From positions 2,728,001 through 2,792,000 of the forward strand of contig NZ_ARVV01000001.1 in the NCBI RefSeq assembly GCF_000385375.1: 64,000 nucleotides of DNA. The letters run 5' to 3'. The notes under the pieces were generated by a model. That model was not told the origin of the DNA. It searched no databases and worked only from the letters and a program-made list of their open reading frames with translations. Below are positions 31,937-38,912 of the stretch, in pieces; position 1 is the stretch's first letter; each line of letters opens with the position of its first letter. The stretch comes from Methyloversatilis discipulorum. GTDB lineage: Bacteria > Pseudomonadota > Gammaproteobacteria > Burkholderiales > Rhodocyclaceae. The position numbers and the translations under genes are program-made.

Positions 31937-32509
31937 ATGAAGAACACCCTGCTCGCCCTGGCCGTTGCTACCGGCCTGTCGCTGCCCGCCCACGCCATCA
32001 CACTGGACAGCGCCACGCTGAACGGCAACCTGCTCGACACCAGCTTCAGCACGCCGTCGCTGATCGCGCTCGACGTATCGCTGCTGAACAACGCCGCACT
32101 GAGCTTCAGCTTCGTGCTCGATGCCGCCGACATCGCAGCCGGCGGTGCCGACTTCAACGCCGTCCTGCGCGACGCCAGCGGCTTCGGCATCGGTTCGCTG
32201 AACGTGACGTTGAGCGGTGCACTCGTGTCATGGACTGCAGGTTCGGTGCGCGCGGCAACGATAAATGGCGATCTGCTCGACACCGGTTTCTTCGCCGGCG
32301 CGCCGGTGACCGAGTTCTACTTCGGCAACCCCTTCTACGAAGAAGGCCTCACCGACTGGCGCGTCGGTTTCGCCGGCCTGAGTGCGGGCGATCGCTTCAC
32401 GCTGGACATCACGACCACGCCGGCCGTACCGGAGCCGCGCGAGTGGATGATGATGCTGGGCGGTCTGGGCATGATCGTGCTGAGCGCGGCGCGCAAGCTG
32501 GGGCGCTGA
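31937..32509 (+). CDS. PEP-CTERM sorting-domain protein
   Basis: A 190-aa exported protein with a signal peptide (MKNTLLALAVATGLSLPAHA, cleavage before ITLD) and beta-rich body. The C-terminal PEP-CTERM tail is VPEPREW, a hydrophobic helix (MMMLGGLGMIVLSAA) and basic RKLGR. Such tails are recognised by exosortase (EpsH) and occur in bacteria that make exopolysaccharide. The start follows GGAG. It is divergent from phoD across the PHO box. Its body resembles no enzyme I know. The Arg-Glu-Trp after VPEP is less usual than the ETYAML of the second copy at 38210. Confidence 0.85.
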   Translation: MKNTLLALAVATGLSLPAHAITLDSATLNGNLLDTSFSTPSLIALDVSLLNNAALSFSFVLDAADIAAGGADFNAVLRDASGFGIGSLNVTLSGALVSWTAGSVRAATINGDLLDTGFFAGAPVTEFYFGNPFYEEGLTDWRVGFAGLSAGDRFTLDITTTPAVPEPREWMMMLGGLGMIVLSAARKLGR

Positions 32510-32556
32510 CGCCTCACGATGGCCGACTGAGAAGTCTGCGGTCGATCACCGGCTGC

Positions 32557-32704
32557 ATCGCGAGCAAGCTGGCTCCCACAGGAACCCTGGCCGCGGGTCA
32601 GGCGCAACCCCTGTGCGAGCGGCCTCGGCCGCGACAGGGCCACTGCACTCCGCGGGCTTCGATCCAAGCTGCCGTCGGGGTCAGAAGACCCCTCCCACAA
32701 GACC
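32557..32704 (-). repeat. REP/BIME-like palindromic repeat, inverted copy
   Basis: The 247-bp gap between the PEP-CTERM gene and the M61 peptidase gene carries an element matching, in reverse complement, the tandem units at 47011-47310. Shared landmarks are TGTGGGAGGGGTC, GACCCCGAC, TGCAGTGGCC and CTGTCGCGGCC. Its left end (32557-32580) has GCGAGCAAGCT followed by GGCTCCCACA, which recurs at 50.5 kb. It is built from nested short palindromes and has no coding content. Confidence 0.7.
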
Positions 32705-32756
32705 TTGGCACACGCCCAAGTCGCGGGTCTGGCGCATTTGCGCTGTGGGCGAGGCC

Positions 32757-34532
32757 TCAGCCCCGACCCAGCCACTGCTTCAGTAACTCCTTCGCCGCCG
32801 CACTGGCGCGCACGGCGGGGCCGATCTTCGCCTGATCCACCGGCGGCGCGTCCAGCCGCACGCGGAATTTCATCAGTTCGTCGCGCCGGAAGGCGTGGAT
32901 CTTCACCTCGTCGCCGGCATTGCGACGCTTGAGCAGCGTGTCGAGCGAGCTGGCCGTGATGCGCAGATTGTCCAGCGCGACCAGCACGTCGCCGGCCGAC
33001 AGCCCGGCGCGCTGGGCGGCGCCGTGGTCCAGCACCTGCGTGAGCTTCACGTTGTCGCCGTCGTTCGCGGTCTTCACGCCGAGCACCGGCGTGCTGCCGA
33101 CGGCTTCGAACGCGAGGTCGAGACCGACCGCGTGCAGCAGCCTGTCCAGCGGCAGATCATCCGTGCCCTCGGTCGCCTCGTCGAAGAAGCGCTTGAGCTT
33201 CATGCCGCTGACCACTTCGGCCGCGCGGCGTATGCCATCTTCCGGCACGCCCTGCCCACTCAGTCCGTGATCGGCCCAGAGCCTGCGCATCACGTCGTCC
33301 AGCGACACCGCGCCGCGGCTCTTGCTGCGCAGCGTGAGATCCAGCGCAAGCGCCACCAGCGCGCCCTTGGCGTAGTAGCTGACGATGGCGTTCGGCGCGT
33401 TCTCGTCCTGGCGGTAGTACTTGATCCAGGCGTCGAAGGACGAGTCGGCCACGCTCTGCTTGAGCCGACCGCTGCCGCGCATCACCTGGGTCACGGTCTT
33501 GCCGAGCAGCTTCAGGTAGTCGTCCTGCGTGATGACGCCCGAGCGCACCAGCGCCAGGTCGTCGTAATAGGAGGTGAAGCCCTCGAAGGCCCATAGCAGC
33601 CGCGTGTAGTTCTCGACCCTGAGGTCGTAGGGCACGAAGGCGGCCGGCTTGATGCGCTTGACGTTCCACGAATGGAAGTACTCGTGGCTGCACAGACCGA
33701 GGAAGCCGCGGTAGGCATCGCTCATCGCGGCGGCGCCGGGCGCCGGCAGGTCGTTGCGCGAGCACAGCAGCGCGGTGCTGGAGCGATGTTCGAGTCCGCC
33801 ATAGCCGTCGCCGACCGCCATCACGAGGAAGACGTAGCGCTCGAACGGCGCCGGTTCGCCGAACAACCGGATCTGCCATTCGCAGACACGCTTCAGGTCG
33901 GCGCACAGCCGTGCGGCGTCGATGTCATGACGGCCGGTCACCACCACCTCGTGCGGCACGCCGCATGCCTTGAATTCGTACAGCGCGAACTCACCCATCT
34001 CGACCGGGTGGTCGATCAGTTCGTCGTAGCTGGCCGCCCGGTACACACCGAAGCCGTGACGCTTGGCGCCGCTGCGGCCGCCTGCCTCGGGCAGCGTCGT
34101 CGCGACGCGCCATTCCTTGTAGGCGCGACCGGCCGGCGGACGGATGTCGATCTCGCAGGGCTGCTGTTCGCAGCCATGCACCATCAGGAAAACACTGCTG
34201 CCGTTGAAGAAGCCGTGCGTGGTGTCGAGGTGAGCGGCGCGCACCGACAGGTCCCAGGCATACACCTCGTAGCGCACGCGCAGCGCGCCGTCGCACGGTG
34301 CGGCGCGCCAGGTGTGCTTGTCCAGCTTGGTCAGCGGGACGGCGCGCACGCCGTCGCGCGCGTCGATGCGCACGATGTGGCGGGCGAACTCGCGGATCAT
34401 GTAGCTGCCGGGTATCCAGGCCGGCAGGGACAGCAGCTGACCGTCGGCCGCCGGCTTGTCGATGTCGAGTTCGACCTCGAACAGATGGGCTTCGGGATGG
34501 ATGGGCGTGATGCGGTAGCGGACGGCGCTCAT
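32757..34532 (-). CDS. M61-family metallopeptidase with PDZ domain
   Basis: A 591-aa protein of the glycyl-aminopeptidase (M61) family. It has an N-terminal beta domain, then the zinc site HEYFHSWNVKR (HExxH) with a downstream Glu in WAFEGFTSYYDDL. A PDZ domain in the C-terminal part contains HGAAQRAGLSAGDVLVALDN. I chose the ATG giving MSAVRYRITPIHPEAH. No signal peptide is evident, so a cytoplasmic location is likely. Substrate is unknown; family members release N-terminal Gly or Ala. Confidence 0.9.
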   Translation of the reverse strand: MSAVRYRITPIHPEAHLFEVELDIDKPAADGQLLSLPAWIPGSYMIREFARHIVRIDARDGVRAVPLTKLDKHTWRAAPCDGALRVRYEVYAWDLSVRAAHLDTTHGFFNGSSVFLMVHGCEQQPCEIDIRPPAGRAYKEWRVATTLPEAGGRSGAKRHGFGVYRAASYDELIDHPVEMGEFALYEFKACGVPHEVVVTGRHDIDAARLCADLKRVCEWQIRLFGEPAPFERYVFLVMAVGDGYGGLEHRSSTALLCSRNDLPAPGAAAMSDAYRGFLGLCSHEYFHSWNVKRIKPAAFVPYDLRVENYTRLLWAFEGFTSYYDDLALVRSGVITQDDYLKLLGKTVTQVMRGSGRLKQSVADSSFDAWIKYYRQDENAPNAIVSYYAKGALVALALDLTLRSKSRGAVSLDDVMRRLWADHGLSGQGVPEDGIRRAAEVVSGMKLKRFFDEATEGTDDLPLDRLLHAVGLDLAFEAVGSTPVLGVKTANDGDNVKLTQVLDHGAAQRAGLSAGDVLVALDNLRITASSLDTLLKRRNAGDEVKIHAFRRDELMKFRVRLDAPPVDQAKIGPAVRASAAAKELLKQWLGRG

Positions 34533-34714
34533 GTCGGCGTTCTGGCGTTGGGACAGCCGCGATTTGACCACAGCGCCGGCTGCCTGAGTCAGCGGGCGCG
34601 GTCCGCATCGTCCTACAGCACCCGACCACCTCACTGACAGGCCGGCGCGCGGCGAGCAACTAGAGTTTCGTCATGGCTGAACGCCATCCTCTTCATCGCA
34701 ACAGGAGAACTGCC

Positions 34715-35209
34715 ATGCAGAATACCGCCACCCGTTCCACGCTGCTGAAGCCTGCCGTCCGCCTGGCCACCGCCACCGCGCTGGCGCTGACGCTGGCCGC
34801 CTGCGGCGAATCCACCGACAACGCGACCGTCGGCCAGAAGCTCGATTCCGCCATTTCGCAGACCGAGAAGAAGGCCGACGAAATGGGCGCCAAGGCCGAA
34901 AGTTCGCTCGACAGCGCGCAGGCCCGCGCCGAAGTTGCAGCAGCCGATGCCAAGGCCTCCGTCGAGTCGGCCGCCGAGCGCATGGGGGAAAAGATCGACG
35001 ACGCGACAATCACCGCCAACGTTGCCGCGCGCATCGCCGGCGACCCCGATCTGAGCGCGCTGAAGATCGACGTCGATACCACTGACGGCAAGGTGACGCT
35101 GAGCGGCCCGGCGCCGACCGAAGCGGCACGCGCCCGCGCCGCCGAACTGGCGGCTTCGGTCAAGGGCGTAACCGGCATCGACAACCGGCTGGTTGTCACC
35201 GCCGGCTGA
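34715..35209 (+). CDS. BON-domain lipoprotein
   Basis: A 164-aa protein with a long basic signal peptide and lipobox ALTLAAC, then an Ala/Lys/Glu-rich helical stretch (about residues 45-95). It ends in a BON domain (DDATITANVAARIAGDP, KVTLSGPAPTEAARARA, VKGVTGIDNRLVV). BON domains bind membranes or phospholipids and occur in OsmY-type envelope-stress proteins. The ATG at 34715 follows AGGAG. It stands alone between the M61 gene and the carbonic anhydrase gene. Confidence 0.88.
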   Translation: MQNTATRSTLLKPAVRLATATALALTLAACGESTDNATVGQKLDSAISQTEKKADEMGAKAESSLDSAQARAEVAAADAKASVESAAERMGEKIDDATITANVAARIAGDPDLSALKIDVDTTDGKVTLSGPAPTEAARARAAELAASVKGVTGIDNRLVVTAG

Positions 35210-35309
35210 TCCCGCCGCGCAGCACAGTGATCCACCGTGATTCGTCGCGGCGGCTGATGGCGCCTCGCGAGGGCGGGAAAGATATAATCCCGCCTGATGC
35301 GAGGACACC

Positions 35310-35960
35310 ATGACACTGAAGAAAACTGATCAACTATTCGAAGCAAACCGCCGCTGGGCCGAACGCATGCGTGCCGACGACCCGCAGTTCTTCGAGCGGC
35401 TGGCCACGCTGCAGGCGCCTGAATATCTGTGGATAGGCTGTTCCGACAGCCGGGTGCCGGCCAACCAGATCGTCGGGCTGATTCCGGGTGAGGTGTTCGT
35501 ACACCGCAATGTCGCCAACGTCGTGGTGCAGACCGACCTGAACTGCCTGTCGGTCATGCAGTACGCGGTCGATGTGCTCAAGGTTAAGCACATCCTGGTG
35601 GTCGGTCACTACGGCTGCGGCGGCGTGCGCGCCGCACTGCACGACATGCGCTTCGGTCTGATCGACAACTGGCTGCGCAACGTGCAGGACGTGCGCAACA
35701 AGCACCGCGGTCTGCTCGAAGCGGTCGGCGCCGGCGAACTTCAGGAAGACCGCCTGTGCGAACTGAACGTGATCGAGCAGGCGATGAACGTCTGCGAAAC
35801 CACGGTCGTCCGCGAGGCCTGGGCGCGCGGCCAGGACGTGCGCGTCCACGGCTGGATCTACGGCCTGAAGGACGGACTGGTCCGCAACCTGCGCATGGAA
35901 GCCGGCAGCGAAGCAGAACTGCAGGGCGCCTACGATCTTGCGCTGAGTTCCCTCACCTGA
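35310..35960 (+). CDS. can: Beta-carbonic anhydrase
   Basis: A 216-aa cytoplasmic zinc enzyme interconverting CO2 and bicarbonate. Zinc ligands are Cys44, His100 and Cys103 with the Asp46-Arg48 dyad (IGCSDSRVPANQ; VVGHYGCGGVRAAL). The length and motifs match E. coli Can. It can feed bicarbonate to Ppc in the serine cycle and to fatty acid and pyrimidine synthesis. A TATAAT -10 at 35283-35288 precedes the ATG, with a weak -35; the site GAGGA is near the start. Confidence 0.95.
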   Translation: MTLKKTDQLFEANRRWAERMRADDPQFFERLATLQAPEYLWIGCSDSRVPANQIVGLIPGEVFVHRNVANVVVQTDLNCLSVMQYAVDVLKVKHILVVGHYGCGGVRAALHDMRFGLIDNWLRNVQDVRNKHRGLLEAVGAGELQEDRLCELNVIEQAMNVCETTVVREAWARGQDVRVHGWIYGLKDGLVRNLRMEAGSEAELQGAYDLALSSLT

Positions 35961-35994
35961 TTTTTTCGCGCCCGGCGACCGTCGGGCGCCCCGG

Positions 35995-36024
35995 CTGGCG
36001 ATAGTCCGATCGGACTATCGCCAG
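35995..36024. repeat. 30-bp perfect palindrome
   Basis: CTGGCGATAGTCCGA is followed directly by its exact reverse complement, with no loop. It lies 35 bp after the carbonic anhydrase stop and 113 bp before the PhoX-family start. There is no T-run beyond it. It could be a dimeric-regulator operator, a cruciform or a hairpin that separates the two genes. Confidence 0.75.
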
Positions 36025-36136
36025 ACCGACGTCATTCTTTTCCCTGTCAAACACGCATCCCAGACTTCGCGCGTCCGACCGGCGCGTGCTGCGCCGTCGT
36101 GGACTTCCCCCACGAACACGTCAGCGAGGAGTCTCC

Positions 36137-38131
36137 ATGTCTTCCCAGTTCCACCCCGACAACACCGAGTCGATCAACCCGTCGTCGAATGAAACCATTC
36201 GCGACGTGATCGCCGAATTCAACGGCCGCCGCAACTTCATGAAGGGCTCGATCGGCACCGCCGTGCTGGCCTCGATGGGCGGCTTCAGCCTTGAAGCGCT
36301 GGCTGCCGGCTATGTGCCCAGCCCGTCCCCGACCAATGGCGGCATCGGTTTCACCGGCGTGCCGGCCAACGTGGCACCGATGACCGACGGCATCACCGTG
36401 CCGGCCGGATACACCGCAAAGGTATTCATCGCCTGGGGCGACGCGATCGGCAAGACCGGCCCGCACGCCAACACGCACTGGGATCCGAGCACCGCGATGA
36501 CCGCCGAGCGTCAGCTGACGACCTGGGGCGCACACAACGACGGCATGCACTTCTTCCCCTTCCCGGCGGCCGGCGCCGGCGGCATCGCCAATGACCGCGG
36601 CCTGCTGGTATCGAACCACGAGTACGTCGATCCGGGCCTGGTCTGCAACACGCTGACCTACGCCACCGACGTCATCACCAAGCCCATGGTCGACGCGCAA
36701 CTCGCCGCCCACGGCGTCAGCGTGATCGAAGCACGCAAGATCGGCGGCGAGTTCAAGGTGCAGCGCCCGAGCGCCTTCGCCCGCCGCGTCACCGGTGCCA
36801 CGCCCTGTAAGCTCAGCGGTCCGGCCGCCGGCCACGCGATGGTCAAGACCGCCGCCGACCCGACCGGCACCAACGTGCTCGGCACGCTGAACAACTGCGC
36901 CCACGGCTACACGCCCTGGGGCACCTACCTGACCTGCGAAGAGAACTTCAACGGCTATTTCGGCACCACCGCTGCCAAGCTGGCCGCGCAGCCGCTGACC
37001 GCGCACGAGCGTCGCTACGGCATGAGCCAGGCCGGCTTCGGCTACCGCTGGCACGAAGCCGACGCGCGCTTCGACTTCCGCGACAACCCGAACGAAGCGA
37101 ACCGTCACGGGTGGATCGTCGAGATCGACCCGTGGAACCCGAACTCGGTGCCGGTCAAGCGCACCGCACTGGGCCGCTTCAAGCACGAGTCGGCCATCGC
37201 CGCGGTTGGCAGCGACAACAGCGTCGCCTTCTACATGGGCGACGACGAAGCGAACGACTACGTCTACAAGTTCGTCTGCGCCAACAAGCTGAACACGAAG
37301 AACCGTGCCGCCAACCGCGACATGCTTGACCACGGCACGCTGTACGTGGCGAAGTTCAACGCCGACGGTACGGGTCAGTGGCTGCCGCTGGTGTTCGGCC
37401 AGAACGGCCTGACGCCGGCCAACGGCTTCAACAACCAGGGCGACGTGGTCATCATGTGCCGTCAGGCCGGCGACGTTGTCGGTGCGACCAAGATGGACCG
37501 TCCGGAATGGGTCGCCGTACATCCGACCACGCGCGAGGTCTATTTCACGCTGACCAACAACAGCGGCCGCAGCACCACCGACGCCGCCAACCCGCGCCCG
37601 CAGAACGTGTACGGCCACATCATCCGCTTCAACGAGAACGGCGGCGACGTGCGCGCCACCGGCTTCCAGTGGGAAATCTTCGTCGAGTGCGGCGACAAGC
37701 TGAGCGCCAATCCGCAGCGTCAGGGCAACATCATCGGTGACGACCTGGGCTCGCCGGACGGCCTGTGGTTCGACTCCGACGGTCGCCTGTGGATCCAGAC
37801 CGACCAGGCCGGCGACGCCACCGGCAACTACGCCAACATCGGCGGCAACGCGATGTTCTGCGCCGACCCGGCCACCCGCCAGATCACCCGTTTCCTGACC
37901 AGCCCGATCCGCTGCGAAGTGACCGGTGTGGTCACCACGCCGGACAACAAGACGATGTTCGTCAACATCCAGCACCCGGGCGAAGGCTGGAGCGGCAGCT
38001 TCACCTCGCGCAGCACCTGGCCGGACAGCGGCTTCAACGGCCCGACCACGCAGAGCGCCAACGGCGTCGCCAAGCCGCGCTCGGCCACGGTCGTCATCAC
38101 CAAGGACGACGGCGGCGTGATCGGTACCTGA
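36137..38131 (+). CDS. PhoX-family (DUF839) exported protein, putative phosphatase
   Basis: A 664-aa protein with a likely twin-arginine signal (GRRNFMKGSIGTAVLASMG at residues 31-49, preceded by a long polar N-terminus). A DUF839/PhoX beta-propeller follows. Recognisable PhoX-type features are NDRGLLVSNHEYVD, TPWGTYLTCEENFNGYFG, GRFKHESAIAA and DNLG/SPDGLWFDSDGRLWIQTDQ segments that bind Ca and Fe in characterised PhoX. It probably hydrolyses phosphate esters outside the cytoplasm. The start follows GAGGAG. A second PEP-CTERM gene follows 78 bp downstream. Confidence 0.87.
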   Translation: MSSQFHPDNTESINPSSNETIRDVIAEFNGRRNFMKGSIGTAVLASMGGFSLEALAAGYVPSPSPTNGGIGFTGVPANVAPMTDGITVPAGYTAKVFIAWGDAIGKTGPHANTHWDPSTAMTAERQLTTWGAHNDGMHFFPFPAAGAGGIANDRGLLVSNHEYVDPGLVCNTLTYATDVITKPMVDAQLAAHGVSVIEARKIGGEFKVQRPSAFARRVTGATPCKLSGPAAGHAMVKTAADPTGTNVLGTLNNCAHGYTPWGTYLTCEENFNGYFGTTAAKLAAQPLTAHERRYGMSQAGFGYRWHEADARFDFRDNPNEANRHGWIVEIDPWNPNSVPVKRTALGRFKHESAIAAVGSDNSVAFYMGDDEANDYVYKFVCANKLNTKNRAANRDMLDHGTLYVAKFNADGTGQWLPLVFGQNGLTPANGFNNQGDVVIMCRQAGDVVGATKMDRPEWVAVHPTTREVYFTLTNNSGRSTTDAANPRPQNVYGHIIRFNENGGDVRATGFQWEIFVECGDKLSANPQRQGNIIGDDLGSPDGLWFDSDGRLWIQTDQAGDATGNYANIGGNAMFCADPATRQITRFLTSPIRCEVTGVVTTPDNKTMFVNIQHPGEGWSGSFTSRSTWPDSGFNGPTTQSANGVAKPRSATVVITKDDGGVIGT

Positions 38132-38155
38132 TCCGCCCGTCTTCACATCGGCGTC

Positions 38156-38182
38156 ATGGAGGCGGCGTAGCGTCGCCTCCAT
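38156..38182 (+). other. Hairpin between the PhoX-family and PEP-CTERM genes
   Basis: ATGGAGGCGGCG and CGTCGCCTCCAT pair over 12 positions with one G-U, around a TAG loop. There is no T-run, so read-through from the PhoX-family gene is likely. Confidence 0.5.
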
Positions 38183-38209
38183 CAACGAAACCTCCGCAAA
38201 GGATTCAAC

Positions 38210-38830
38210 ATGAAACTGAAACTCGCCGCTCTGGCGCTGGCCTCCGCCGCCGCACTGCCGGCCCATGCCGCGCTGACCAACAACGCTGCCGACATCGGCA
38301 ATGCCATCGTTGTCGACTTCAACGACTACGACGGCTTCCTGACCACCGGTCCCGAAACGGTCGCTCCCGGCGTCATCTTTACCGGCGACGAAGGCTCGGA
38401 ACTGGGTGCCTTCATCCGTGACCTCGGCAGCAACGGTACCTGGGGCGCCGACACGCCCTTCGTCGCAGGCGGTGCCATCGGCGAACTGCGCTTCACTTTC
38501 GCTGAACTGACCGCCGGGGCCGGGGCGCTGCTGAATCATTTCGCAGCCGACTTCTTCTCGTTCTCGGTCGTGGTGTCCGCCTACGGCGACAACAATCAGA
38601 TCATCGAAACCTACACGCTGGCGATCGACACCGACGCGCTCGGCTACAACGAAGGTCAGTTCGTCGGCATCACCCGCGACGTGGCCGACATCCGCTCGAT
38701 CTCGTTCAAGGGCAATGGCGTGGTGCTCGACAACCTGGCCGTCGCCATGCCGGTGCCGGAACCCGAAACCTACGCGATGCTGCTGGCCGGCCTCGGCCTG
38801 ATCGGCATGGCCGCACGCCGTCGCGCCTGA
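38210..38830 (+). CDS. PEP-CTERM sorting-domain protein (second)
   Basis: A 206-aa exported protein with a signal peptide (MKLKLAALALASAAALPAHA) and an Asp/Asn-rich beta body. A textbook PEP-CTERM tail follows: MPVPEPETYAMLLAGLGLIGMAARRRA. Exosortase would process it at the PEP motif. It follows the PhoX-family gene on the same strand and precedes a strong terminator, so the two are probably one unit. The body is not similar enough to the 31937 protein to call them duplicates by eye. Confidence 0.92.
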   Translation: MKLKLAALALASAAALPAHAALTNNAADIGNAIVVDFNDYDGFLTTGPETVAPGVIFTGDEGSELGAFIRDLGSNGTWGADTPFVAGGAIGELRFTFAELTAGAGALLNHFAADFFSFSVVVSAYGDNNQIIETYTLAIDTDALGYNEGQFVGITRDVADIRSISFKGNGVVLDNLAVAMPVPEPETYAMLLAGLGLIGMAARRRA

Positions 38831-38863
38831 TTACTGCACGACCCTGTCACACGCATGTCCTTG

Positions 38864-38892
38864 ATGCCCGACCGCTGGTCGGGCATTTTTTT
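38864..38892 (+). terminator. Rho-independent terminator after the PhoX/PEP-CTERM unit
   Basis: ATGCCCGACC-GCT-GGTCGGGCAT is a perfect 10-bp stem with a 3-nt loop, running into a T7 tract. Confidence 0.93.
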
Positions 38893-38912
38893 CGTCCGGC
38901 GGATGCCCGCGG

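Noticed and set aside
36040..36060. Possible PHO box before the PhoX-family gene (CTGTCAAAC)
   Set aside because: Only one half-site matches; the next TGTCA-like motif is not at 11-bp spacing.
36047..38539. 830-codon open frame opposite the PhoX-family gene
   Set aside because: Shadow of the PhoX-family coding sequence; composition is Val/Gly/His/Arg without domains.
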